Source of the DNA: Ephydatia muelleri
Taxonomy: Eukaryota > Porifera > Demospongiae > Spongillida > Spongillidae
Assembly (NCBI GenBank): GCA_013339895.1
Contig: JABACO010000003.1
Coordinates: 13,006,948 to 13,070,947 of the forward strand
Length of the DNA: 64,000 nt
Direction: 5' to 3'
The position numbers and the translations under genes were made by a program. Below, in pieces: positions 33,230 to 45,000 of the stretch. How positions within the stretch are numbered: the first letter of the stretch is position 1; every line of letters starts with the position of its first letter. Below the pieces are notes generated by a model that was not told where the DNA came from, searched no databases, and worked only from the letters and a program-made list of their open reading frames with translations.

Positions 33230-33556
33230 CAGTACTCTCCCACATGGCCCAACAGTACTCCGAGCGATCAGCCAACTTCAACAGCTTCTGTCGGCATGTG
33301 AGTAGCTCCTTACCCATCCTTCAGTGCGCTCTTCGCCTTCTCGACCGCCTCCGATGGACCCGCCCTCAAGCACATCATCCGCTTCTTCGAGTGAATCTCC
33401 TACCGCGTCGTTGAACTTACACTGGATCTCGTTCGCTTTTCTTTGAAGCGGTAGGAGTCCCTCGTCTTCCACCTTCCTTGACATCTCTAGCTTCCTGGCT
33501 CTCCCTCAGCTTCTTAATCTTCTCAGCCAACACTGCAATCGCTGCTTCCGCCATCG
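33230..33556 (-). pseudogene. gag N-terminal fragment of a retroelement
   Basis: Starts MAEAAIAVLAEKIKKLRESQ at 33556. It continues, after frame changes, with KANEIQCKFNDAVGDSLEEA, EAVEKAKSALKDG, then CRQKLLKLADRSEYCW. The F-x-F-N ... L-x-x-R-x-K-L-x-x-x-A-D-R-S-E-x-x-W pattern is typical of gag N-terminal domains of a Gypsy-like group in marine invertebrates. It points away from the zinc-knuckle piece at 31.2 kb, so the two halves are not collinear. Confidence 0.6.
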
Positions 33557-34146
33557 TAAAAACACAGCAAACTGCTACAACCGTGCTTAGAATGACCTTT
33601 AACCCTTGTTCATACCCTCTTATACACCACCACCACCACGAGGAGGCTCACGTGCCCTTACTAGCATAGTTTCTCTCTAATTCAACCGACAGAAACATAT
33701 ACCGTATGACCTCCTATCACAGTGCAAAAAGTTAGATATACGATACGGTATATTTTTGCGTATATTTGAGAATAACCAAAATATACGCCTGAGTACTATA
33801 TTTGAAATATAACACGGCGTATATTCAAGAATCCGCAAGTGTTAAATACGTCACTGTTTATATAGGCACAATGAAGTGTACCCCCCGTAAGTATATTTAT
33901 ATCGTACCACCGCAAGTTTCACATATTCTTGTGTGTATTTTTGTGTGCAAGTTATCATTTCTCGTATAAGCGTAAGCATCTAATTACTAAGGAGCCGGCG
34001 CTTAGCCTTTAGTACTTAATTATACCTTGCATGCGACCGTCAGTACAAACCGAACTTGACACGCTCAATGCCGAAGTTGGAATTCGAGCCTAGCTATACA
34101 GATCGATGTAACTTATAAATCCACTTCGCACACACTACATCCTACA

Positions 34147-34430
34147 TCATGCACACACTCGCACAATGTCCACACTTGCACGTACATGTCCACACGCACA
34201 CGGACACACACACACACTAGCACATACACACAGATGTCCACGCACATGCATAAACACACAACACACAGACAGACACACAGTTGCACGTACACACAGACAG
34301 ATGTCCAGACACGCATACAGACAGATGTCCACACACACGCATCCACAGACAGATGTCCACACACGCGCATATGCACAGACACACACACACAGACAGATGT
34401 CCACACATACATATACACACAGACGTCCAT
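34147..34430 (+). repeat. CACACAGACAGATGTCC minisatellite
   Basis: Irregular tandem units built on CACACAGACAGATGTCC with variable CACACACGCA spacers. High CA content gives long but meaningless frames on both strands. Confidence 0.85.
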
Positions 34431-34544
34431 CAGTATCTGCTAAGTAATGTTACTTGTGATAGTTTAGTGCTCTTATACACAGTTATCGTTGTTATTTACT
34501 ATTTATAATTTTTGTTCCAAATTTAAAAGTGCACCAAATAGAGT

Positions 34545-34800
34545 ATGTCATTGCACGTGACGGCTAATTTTGGCGGGTTCCTGTGTGAGTGTGGCCTGGA
34601 AGGGTACGTGTCTTTGCTTATCATGTTGTGTTATTTTGGGGATGCGTTTGTGATGCAGTACATCAGCCCCATCAACCTGCTGAAAGCAAGCCTAGTATAC
34701 GGTAAGCGACTCACAATTTGTGTGCAATGCGCTTTATTGGGGTTGGTCTCCAGTTATCACAAACGGCCGATTCTGCTGAGGTAAGTTACGCAGTGGCATT
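34545..34800 (+). other. Possible exons upstream of the duplicated cassette
   Basis: The frame MSLHVTANFGGFLCECGLEG runs through hydrophobic sequence to CTAGTATACG before a GTAAGC donor at 34701. The next candidate exon ends CACAAACGGCCGATTCTGCTGAG before GTAAGT at 34782. No domain is recognised. The interest lies in the splice-like borders that recur in the downstream duplication. Confidence 0.25.
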
Positions 34801-35910
34801 GCTATATCCAGTGGCGGATACAGGAATAAGGCAATGGGGGGGGGCGGTTATATTGGAGGGGCGGCATATTTCAGAGGCGTAGGAACCTATTTAAGATTGG
34901 GGGGGGGCCGACTTTGTAAAATTATTAACGGGGGGGGTGTGCAGTCCCTTACGACGGGTGGGGGGGGGGGTGCAGTCCGCTTACGACGGGGGGGGGGGGG
35001 GGGTGCAGTCCCTTACGACGGGGGGGGGGGGGGGGTGTGCAGTCCGCTTACGACGGGGGGGGGGGGGGGTGCAGTCCGCTTACGACGGGGGGGGGGGGGG
35101 GGGCAGTCAACTTTTGGCACACAGAAAATACGTTTTGCTAACCGTTACAGTATTACAGAGCGCGCGTAATGAAGTAGACGTAATATGGTGACGTGCGGTT
35201 ACGGAATCAATTATCGTTCAGATATGATAATTCGTAATAAACATTAACAAATATAGCTATTTTAATCGTAGCGTTTATGTGTACGTCGTAGTGTGAAGGG
35301 GGGCGGCAATTTAATAATAGGGGCGGCATTTTATATCGATGGGGGGGGCGGCCGCCCCCCCCAACGCTATGGTAGATCCGCCACTGGCTATATCTGCATT
35401 TTGCTTTTCTGCAGCGTTTCGATTCGAACTGCTGGTTAGTATGGCACTAAAATGTTTTTTTTTCCGCATTTCGTTAGGCCGAGAACTAAAACACGACGGC
35501 ACCAACAAGACCATCAATATGGATAAGTATGACCATTTCAATTGATGCCAAATGTTATGTTCCCGTCTTTATCGTGTCACGTAGTACGTGGGGACCGCTG
35601 TCTCAAGGACTATGGTTTTCGGCTATCACAAGCGGTCGATTCTGCTGAGGTATGTTACGCAATGGCTTTGCTACCTTCATTTTGCTTTTCTGCAGCGTTT
35701 CGATTCGAACTGGTAAGTATGCTGGGAGGCACTAAAATGTATTTTTCTTCTTGTGCGCATTTGGTTAGGTCAAAAACTAAAACAACGACGGCACCAACAA
35801 GTCCATCACTAGAGGTAAGTATGGCTATTTCAATTGGCGCCAAAAGTTATTATATTCTCGTCTTTATCAGGTCACACGAAGTGAGTGGAAACCGCTGTCT
35901 CAAGCGCTAT
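34745..35910 (+). repeat. Tandem duplication with conserved splice-like borders
   Basis: Ignoring the hAT insertion, unit 1 (34745-35617) and unit 2 (35618-35910) are about 80-90% alike. Each contains CGATTCTGCTGAG|GTA, TTTTCTGCAG|CGTTTCGATTCGAACTG, TTAG|G..AAAACTAAAA.. and CGTCTTTATC. In unit 2 the segments lie between AG and GTAAGT/GTGAGT: 17 nt (CGTTTCGATTCGAACTG|GTAAGT), about 46 nt (ending CACTAGAG|GTAAGT) and 10 nt (GTCACACGAA|GTGAGT). They look like duplicated micro-exons. Unit 1 has lost some donors. Confidence 0.5.
34809..35386. mobile_element. Non-autonomous hAT element with a G-rich minisatellite core
   Basis: Terminal inverted repeats CAGTGGCGGATACAGG and GATCCGCCACTG lie between perfect 8-bp target-site duplications GCTATATC (34801-34808 and 35387-35394). 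The 578-bp body carries five to six tandem units of about 35 bp. These are built on GTGCAGTCCGCTTACGAC and a run of 10-17 G, bounded by GGGGCGGCA-rich ends. There is no transposase. It sits inside one copy of the duplicated cassette at 34.7-35.9 kb, whose sister copy shows the empty site. Confidence 0.9.
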
Positions 35911-35984
35911 GGTGTTTGAATTTTGTGTTGGTGTTGTACCTCTTATATGTGCGAAGAAATGTTTTATAACCAAGCAGATGCAAA

Positions 35985-36020
35985 GGGAGGGGGGGGGGGG
36001 GGGGGGGGGGAGGGGGGGGA
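35985..36020. repeat. Poly-G tract
   Basis: A G homopolymer interrupted by single A residues, immediately downstream of the duplicated cassette. Its length is not reliable in assembly. Confidence 0.9.
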
Positions 36021-36395
36021 CTGGTTTACGGTAGATCAAAACCCAAATTACGATAGTGCGCGGTTCACCAAAGAGTGTAACATTAATGAAATTCAAAGGT
36101 TTGCTAGGATACCACAAACCACACGTGACTGACTATATTGCAATATAAGCATCTGCTTATAATGTTCAATACGCAGACAGCTTATATTGCTGCGTATATT
36201 CAAATATATCGCTATAATATACAGTGTCGTATAACAAACTTTTTGCACTGTGTATTCTAATGGAGAACAGACTCCTGCAGTCCTCCCTGCAATATCCATC
36301 ACAAGTCTCTACAACACATCTGCAGCTAGTGTGATAGTTCAAAATTAGTACTTTGATGCACAATGACCACATTTAGTTCTGTTTATTTCCACAGT

Positions 36396-36510
36396 ACCTC
36401 AACCAATCAAACATCATTACTGCTGTTGCCCTTAGCCAAGTGATTGCTACTGGGAGCAACATCACACTGACATGTGACATCCATCAGTGGACAGTAATGT
36501 CACAGTGAAC
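36396..36510 (+). pseudogene. Ig-domain exon fragment
   Basis: After a TTTCCACAG acceptor at about 36394 the frame reads YLNQSNIITAVALSQVIATG, then SNITLTCDIHQWTV and a stop. The G-S-x-I-T-L-T-C strand is typical of the first half of an Ig domain. The second half (W ... Y-x-C) is not found downstream, where a foldback element begins at 36693. Confidence 0.35.
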
Positions 36511-36692
36511 CACCTTTTATACCCATGACTGCGGACCAGGTTTGAGTAATATGGCCTTATAACAGTCTACAGACATTCACACAGTGAAGCATTTCATTGT
36601 CCGTCCTTTAATTTTCTCCTATATCTCCTTCACTTCATCACGTGCATGTAACTCAAGTTGGGGACATAGTACAAAGATAAATAAAACATCAA

Positions 36693-37516
36693 ATGGGACA
36701 GTTCACGAGAAAATTGCACCACTCATATATTATAAAAATGTTATAAAAATGCATCACGTTTGCATCGCTATAACTACCCAACGATTAACGCTATCGACAT
36801 TCTATTTTCACCACTTCATACTACACCATTTCTCTACAGTAAAATGCATTTTGGAGTCTTGGACTATATCCGTGCCGACGTTCCTACGTGCGATACCCCC
36901 TGGGGTTCAAAACTACCATATCTTCGTGTAGGAGTAATCAAATCGCTTCAAATTCGGTTTGTAGGTGGAGAGGTCCTATATCTATCTATTTGTTCTGTTC
37001 GTTAATTTTTAGGCAATCCGTTACGGAGATACAGTTGAACAAACTACGTGCACATTTTCGCGCTCGTTTCGCGCCAATGATTTGGGCAAATTGCGCTCCG
37101 CTCAATGTATGGGGAGGCGGGGATTATTACATTGGCGCGAATCAAGCGGGAAAACGTGCACGTAGTTTATTCAACTGTATCCGTAACAGAAGGCATAAAA
37201 ATTAACGAACAGAACAAATCGATAGGTATAGGACCTCTCTACCTACATACCGAATTTGAAGCGATTTGACCGCTCCTACACGAAGATATGGTAGTTTTGA
37301 ACCCCAGGGGGTATCGCACGTAGGAACGTCGGCACGGATATAGTCCAAGACTCCAAAATGCATTTTACTGTAGAGAAATGGTGTAGTATGAAGTGGTGAA
37401 AATAGGATGTCGATAGCGTTAATCGTTGGGAAGTTATAGCGATGCAAACGTGATGCATTTTTATAACATTTTATAATATTTGAGTGGTGCAATTTTCTCG
37501 TGAACTGCATGTCCCA
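36693..37516. mobile_element. Large foldback element, copy A
   Basis: 824 bp, almost entirely two inverted arms of about 385 bp around a 50-bp centre near 37078-37130. Outer ends are ATGGGACAGTTCACGAG and CTCGTGAACTG..GTCCC. Arms include CATCGCTATAACTACCCAAC, TGGACTATATCCGTGCCGAC, TCGCTTCAAATTCGG and CAAACTACGTGCAC. The 60-100-codon frames inside are read identically in several places because of the symmetry and are not genes. Closely similar to copy B 160 bp away. The terminal parts define the small MITEs at 1.6 and 9.9 kb. Confidence 0.9.
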
Positions 37517-37674
37517 AATTATAGCATTTTACTTTACAGGTCCTTTTCATAACACAAGATTATCTGATGAAAATATTAAGCAAAGTTCCATTTGTGGGCG
37601 CAACTTTATGGCCCTATACATTTTTAGGTGGAATCAATTCGTTGTCCTAGAGTAAAGCAGTAATTACACCTCAA

Positions 37675-38504
37675 TATATGGGACAGTTCACGAGAAAATT
37701 GCACCACTCATATATTATAAAAATGTTATAAAAATGCATCACGTTTGCATCGCTATAACTTCCCAACGATTAACGCTATCGACATCTAATTTTCACCACT
37801 TCATACTACACCATTTCTCTACAGTAAAATGCATTTTGGAGTCTTGGACTATATCCGTGCCGACGTTCCTACGTGCGATACCCCCTGGGGTTCAAAACTA
37901 CCATATCTTCGTGTAGGAGTAATCAAATCGCTTCAAATTCGGTTTGTAGGTGGAGAGGTCCTATATCTATCTATTTGTTCTGTTCGTTAATTTCTATGCA
38001 ATCCGTTACGGAAATACAGTTGAACAAACTACGTGCACATTTTCGCGCTCGTTTCGCGCCAATGATTTGGGCAAATTGCGCTCCGCTCAATGTATGGGGA
38101 GGCGGGGATTATTACATTGGCGCGAATCAAGCGGGAAAACGTGCACGTAGTTTATTCAACTGTATCTCCGTAACAGATGGCATAAAAATTAACGAACAGA
38201 ACAAATCGATAGGTATAGGACCTCTCTACCTACATACCGAATTTGAAGCGATTTGACCGCTCCTACACGAAGATATGGTAGTTTTGAACCCCAGGGGGTA
38301 TCGCACGTAGGAACGTCGGCACGGATATAGTCTAAGACTCCAAAATGCATTTTACTGTAGAGAAATGGTGTAGTATGAAGTGGTGAAAATAGGATGTCGA
38401 TAGCGTTAATCGTTGGGAAGTTATAGCGATGCAAACGTGATGCATTTTTATAACATTTTTATAATATATGAGTGGTGCAATTTTCTTGTGAACTGTCCCA
38501 TATA
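37675..38504. mobile_element. Large foldback element, copy B
   Basis: 830 bp, the same structure as copy A and in the same orientation, with ends TATATGGGACAG and CTGTCCCATATA. The two copies differ by only scattered changes (for example CTACCC versus CTTCCC). This suggests tandem duplication or recent parallel insertion next to the 3' end of the ankyrin-Roc-COR gene. Confidence 0.9.
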
Positions 38505-38778
38505 CATGTCACTACAAACATGGATTCTTGAGCAGTATCCATGCAGCCCTTGATCGTGACACTTACACAGATCTCATCTTCTTGCATGGTGCTAAAAAGA
38601 TATTATTAATTTGGAGAAAACATTTACAACAAAAGTAACCGTATACATAAACTAAAGAAGGAATATAAAAGGTGCATATGAAACGAAAAACTGTTTTGAC
38701 AAGTCCAAACAACGGATTGGTTGAAGATGTTGACTACTATTGCTCTAACAAGTTGAGAAATAGCTTCAATTTTGTTTT

Positions 38779-39047
38779 CTATTTTCCCTGAGCAATTTGA
38801 CGTATTTTCTCAGCTGCTCCTTGCTCATTCAGCCTCCACAGTACCTCGCTCAGCTTTTCATAGGTGGCAGCACGTCCATCCCTACCGATCCATTTCCTCA
38901 GAAATGATTTCCTTTGATCTGCAGGTGCTCTATTATAGTTCTCAATATCCTCAATATCCTGCTGTCCCATGCCAAGGTTACTTGCCACTATTTGCCAATG
39001 TGGCAGATCCCCTGCAATCCGTGCTATGTCAGCATCACGTATTATAC
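38779..39047 (-). CDS. Terminal exon: Death domain
   Basis: Follows acceptor CCTATCCACAG. Reads IIRDADIARIAGDLPHWQIV, SNLGMGQQDIEDIENYN, SFLRKWIGRDGRAATYEKL, then LWRLNEQGAAEKIRQIA and a stop. The W-x-x-[LIV]-A-x-x-L-G helix 2, the D-I-E-x-I spacing and the LRKW...TYxKL helix 5-6 pattern mark a complete Death domain, which assembles homotypic signalling complexes. It joins in phase 1. Confidence 0.9.
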
Positions 39048-42000
39048 CTGTGGATAGGATGACAGTACAGAATATGCTTCTAAGGACAGTTAATAACATT
39101 TCATTAAGACATCGGTGAACTGGACTAAACATGACGCATGAAAAATTCTTGGCTGCTTCATCACACTATGGTACTGAATACTCTAAATGGCATCAGTCCA
39201 TAAACAAGTTGGGGTTTTTCATGCCCCCCCCCCCCCCCCCCCCCCCCAAATAAGATAAAATGTTGAGTCTGAAGATAATAAATAAACAAAATACATCAAA
39301 TAATGCTTTAGTAACTACAAGCTTTAAAATGTAGCAGTAACAAGGAATTTTCTTTGTGTCACGTATACCGTGCATCTACTATACATGTATATCACAAGTA
39401 TTGGGTCTCCCTACACAATAATGCTGCACAAGTACATGGATAGTAACCATCCAACTGTTTCTCCATCACTTTAGCAATCATCTCTGACAAAGGCTGACAT
39501 GCTGAAAAATCTAAAAGACAAAGGAATTTAAATACAGTCTGTGTTTAGCCTTTAATACAGCTATCGGATAATTTGATAATACTATTTCCAGGCCCTGGAT
39601 TCATGAAAAAAAAAAAAACTCTACACTTGGCATCAACATATGAAAGTACAGAAACAGGTGCCTATATCAATATACTAACAAAGTAAAAAAATTAACAACC
39701 ATTTAATTATGGTTGATAAAAAAAACCATTTTGAAGATAGAAAAGCCAAAGAAAATAAAAGTAGCTGTGAACTATTCAGCATTTATATAGTAATCTGGTA
39801 TTGAAAGGGTCATGATGCATATTCAGGGAATGAATCAAAACCTTGTGGCTAAATAGACACTAAAAACGATAGTACACTATCCTAATGATGGCAACTGCTG
39901 AAATGTAGACTGCACAGAAAAGAATTAATTACATTAGCAAAAACGGGGGGAATATGATTAGTGCAATTTGCAATTTGTAACCAAAATAATAAGGTTCAAA
40001 TGCACATCACAGTACAATGTACATGCTATCTTTATATGTATGAACATCATATACCGGGTATTTCATGAGGAAAATGATTTCAACTAGTTAGGAATGTAGT
40101 TTAGTGTTTCAAAGATCTACTGATTAGTCAAATTTGAGAGATACATTTGACTATATAGTACAATATAAAGGTTTCAATTGAAATTTTTGTTGTTGAAATT
40201 CCATCGAATTGGTTGAACTTCACACTGAAACAGCAAAATAATTTATGTAAAGAAATTAAAATTGCTATAGATTGTTTTACAATTATAGCTAGCAATAATA
40301 GATACAAGACATTATTAAAGGCACCACCACCCAAACACCATTGTGGCTCAGTTAATTACACTACCAGGCCGTTGGGTGATCAGATAGCATTTTCCCTCAC
40401 GTTTAAGTCTGCTTAACATCTCCTATTGCAATTCAACTTTACTGGAGGCTGAGCCCACTGCCAACCTCCTGCAAATGCGCTCCAATGTTTCATGAACCTT
40501 AGCTATCCAATTACTATTTTAGTAATATACATGCATTGCAACATGCCATTCAATGGCAGTGGTGTTCATTTGATCATTGTATCATTGTGTAACATTATAA
40601 TTTGCTTTCACAATTCTCAATACCACTAAAAATTATTGAATAAATTTTCACCATACTCAATACAATCAAACGTTTCATAGTGTAAAAACTGTACTTTGCA
40701 ATATCTGTTCAACACTGTATTTTCCTGGTTCTCATACAACAATAGCACTTACATGTACACATGGCGATAAGATCTAAATCTAAATACAGAATATTGTGAC
40801 ATGTTCAAAAAGCTATATTTAGTATTGTGGAATGACAGCAGTGCATTCTGCTTCTCAGTGTACGGTGTTTTTTGGCATTTGGGGGGTGTTGCAGGTGTTG
40901 AGAATAACTCTCTGTTTACATTTTAGCCTCATGTCATCCTGCTTCATTTAACACATGAGTATAGTGCAGCACTATAGATAATGGTGGATGCTTTTTTAGT
41001 TTAGTGGGTAAGTTTCATATACTTCACCCTACATGCTGTGTACATACACAACTTGTACATGCATGTGGCCTTCCCAACACAACATGTGCATGTAGGGGAT
41101 GGATGCAGGGGGTGATTAGAAATACCAACCTTCTAGAGCTGGTACTACTTGACACACAGAAGCAGATGCTGCAAAATAAAGGAGAGGTTAATTGCATGCC
41201 AAATACACACTCAGCAATAGCTCACCTCCCACTAGGTATGAAAGACAAGGCTCCTCCCAATCAGCTATGGCAACAACTTTCTTGCCACTCATATCGGTAA
41301 CGTGTGTATGCTTTTGAACGAGGGCCTCTTTTAATAAGGTCAGCTCTACCCTGGTGTCATTAGAGGGATTTGAGCTGTCAATTGGAGGGCAGGAGACCAC
41401 CTCTAACACCTCCAGATGTGGACAAAACTCCTGGCGTGTCATTTTAATGACTTTACGGACCGAGTGTGCTAGCTCTAGGTACTTGGGGTTTGTCTTGTTA
41501 GTGAAGGTAATAGTCAATGAGATGGATTGGAATGACTCACTCATCTCAACCATTGTGGCCACCCCTGTCTCACTAAGCCACATTAAACCCCTGCTCCACA
41601 CATCACACCGGCGATTGAAAGGGTGGGAGTGGATGGATGTGGTTTGTGCAGCTGGTAGTGCGAACTGAATGGGCAACCTGTAAAGAAGGACGTGATGAAA
41701 GCGTGGGGTGAAGAACTGATCGATAAACTTGACAGTCTCAGACCAACGGAAACTATTATTGGGAACTGTGGCACTACTTGGCCTATCAACACTGATAAGA
41801 GCTGGGATGTAGAGGAGGGCCGAGCAGGTAGAGCTTTCATGTGCCATGTTTGTAATAATTTGAGATAGGTCTACTGCTTGACCTATCTCAAAATGAATCA
41901 TGAACTGAGTTATCATATCAACATCATATTTAGGAAACGTGCTCTTAATAATTGCTGTGGGTATTATTCCAGTATTGCTAGCGAGAGGAGCGTATTCCTT

Positions 42001-45000
42001 AAGAGAGTGGTGTGCAAACAAAGCTCCATTGACCACCTTCAAGATGCTCTCTTTGTGAAGGACAACCCAGCTACTATGAGGGTCTTTAGATGGAATAAAG
42101 ACAATTAAACCCTTTTCTGAAAGGGTTTTTAGAAGAGGGACAACAGCAGTGATATCAGGATTAATAGCTTTATCTTGATCAGCCTCCAGATGTACAAGAA
42201 GATCAGATAGGGATATGGCATGCATATCAGGAGGTAGCTTCTTCTTCAGGAAGGCAAGCATCAGGTGACACATCATAGAGATTGGAGGGGACATACTTAA
42301 AACATCTTTATTTGTTCTGTTTAGTAGATCTCTGAGCAGAATCATACCTCCACTGTCTATCTTTGTAAGGTTTACAGCTATAATATCAACCAATGCTTGA
42401 TGGCTAATGGCCTTTCTAGCAATTGATCCTAAATGGCTCAATTTTGTAGTCAACTGCTCTGATGTTAGTAAGTCAACATGTGTGCCCACAACTAACACTG
42501 ATGACTTCCGGGGACACTTGTGACACACACCATCAATCATGCTAGACCAGTAGTACACCTCCTTAGAGATGACATCCGGATTCTTCCTTAGGTCCTGAAG
42601 GAGAAAGAAGATGGCTGGACTGTCGAGGGAGATGGCCTCCAGACATGCAGAGTGGCTGGAGAAATATTGATGATGTCCAGCCAAGTCATAGATGACCATG
42701 TTGCTGTAGGAACTGTCAACTTGATATGGAACAATCCCAGCAGTGAGAGGTTCTACCACTTTCGATCCAAACAAAAGCTACAGTAATGAAGCTATATGAA
42801 CCAAAATCCCCAATGGTGTACAGTTGAAGAATGCACTGTTCATGAATTATGATATGTGGCTATAATCTACCCCAAAGTTAAGAAGTACTCCATTGGTGGA
42901 GACAGAGTATTCATAAATGCACATATATATGTTTTTCATACAGTGAATACAACCAAGACAGTCTGTTATCACAAAGTATTGAACAACACTTGTGCAACTG
43001 AATGACATTGTTACACAGGTTACTATACCAGCCGAATACTAGTGGCACTGGATTGTTATTCAATACATAATAAATATTATACATAGCGAAGTTTGAATCC
43101 TGTCTTTTTGAACAGAGGTAAGAATAAACATGAATTTCAGAATCATGTTAAAGACCAGAAGCTGATACTAGCAGAAACAAATGACTACTTCGTATTTGTC
43201 AATGTCCATAAAAATAAATAAAATAGTTCAATTGAGAACATCACCACACATGAATTGCCATGTATTAAAATCATTCTGGCCAGCAGTAAGATTGGTAATA
43301 TATAAGATAGCCTCCTTCATATCATGATGCATTGTAACTAGATGTACACAAATGATAAGATTAGCCATCATCATGAGTAGTTGTGATGATTGTAGCACTC
43401 ATCATCAATGTGTAATGCATACAATTTCAACTAGGGAAGTGGTATCCCATTGATGAGATATGTAATTACATCTAGAATTGTTTTAGGTAGTGGACTGATG
43501 AAGTTCATTACTGACTTTGCATGGCTATGGACTTGCATATAAAGCAACATACAGCAAATCTTCTATGGTCACAACTAGCACATTTGGCATTGTAGGTTAA
43601 GTTTCCTAATACATAGGATATTATATTGTAAAGCCAGTTCTTGCATGCCATGTTGCCTGTTTGCAACACTTAAAAAACAACTGACCAACATACATACATT
43701 TAATAACACAAATTCTGGACCAGGAGCCTGTGTAGCCAAATAACCTTTCACTACAACAATGACCAATAGAGCTCTGTTTCATGATTTCATGCATAAACAG
43801 GCATACTGTATGCACGTATACATACAGTAAAATCATACACAACATATACATTGAATACAAACATCAGTGGCCTTGAAGAAATTATGTTTTGCATAAACAC
43901 ACAACTGCCATCAGAGAAATTTACACCTGCAAAAGCTTTATCACTCTTCCCCCAACAAGAAGTTCTTTTCCTAGCATTTGATACAAGGTTAAAGTCTCCC
44001 TGAGAGTAACACTGGTTGCATGTGTTAAAATTACAGATTTAAAACAGTGTAACACCATGAATCCGTACATGAAACTTCAGCCACATTTATTTAAAATTGT
44101 ATGCTGATTTAAAACATACATCTTATATAAAAAACTACACACATTGATGCATCAACATTAGACATTGTTCATATCTTGGTATAAGTGTCACACAATCCAT
44201 TCTTACATTTACCAAACGAGTTGTTGCGGGCTTTGAAATGTTGATGATAGCCTTCAATTAGAACAAGAATACATGGCTTAGGATATACAATCATGATAGG
44301 CAATAATAAGGACAGAGTTGCAACCATTACACACCCATCTGTAATATGATACTATTTTTACAAGGACACTGTACAATATGAGAAGTAAATAATGTCAACA
44401 ATATGATACGCAAAAGGTTATTCAATGTACTGTAAACATAAGTATGCAATGATTGCATACAAACTACAGTTACCATGTGCATATGTATGTCATGACCACA
44501 TTTATACATGTACAAGCTTCTATACTGGAGACATTTCGCACTGGGTAACTGAGAACATCATTATATGCACGTAAACACGTGACCAATAATCAGTTGATGG
44601 TAAACCTCTCAGACTTGCTCCCAGGCCAGACAACACTTTACCTGAGTCAGTGTACTTTTTCCAGCCCCTGAATTTCCACACAACACAACCTTTACGTAGG
44701 AATCAGCAGGAAAGTCACTGCACGTTTTCAACACCTGATTGAACACACGGAGAGATTCGTATCCCGCATCCCACATGGCTATACGTCCTTGATTGTTCTT
44801 AAGGTTGACATCAATACCAGGATGGAACAGGAGTGTTCTTACGCAGCTGGTCTGGTTCTTCTCTTCAACCTTTTGTTTAGTTCTAACAGCCAAATGCAGA
44901 GCAGTATCACCAGACTAGTGGTAGAAGCAATGGATTAACTTTCCTGTCACAGAGGTGCTTCTAGCCTACATGATACAGGTATAATAAATCCTTCCTTCTA

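Noticed and set aside
34113-34447. Cys-Val and His-Thr rich open frames
   Set aside because: Minisatellite with high CA content.
36584-38434. Several open frames of 60-127 codons with the same sequences repeated (for example MHHVCIAIT)
   Set aside because: They are copies of the same arm of foldback elements read in both orientations; no start context and no domain.
41354-42108. Plus-strand open frames opposite the COR exon
   Set aside because: Antisense shadows of an intact, domain-bearing minus-strand exon.
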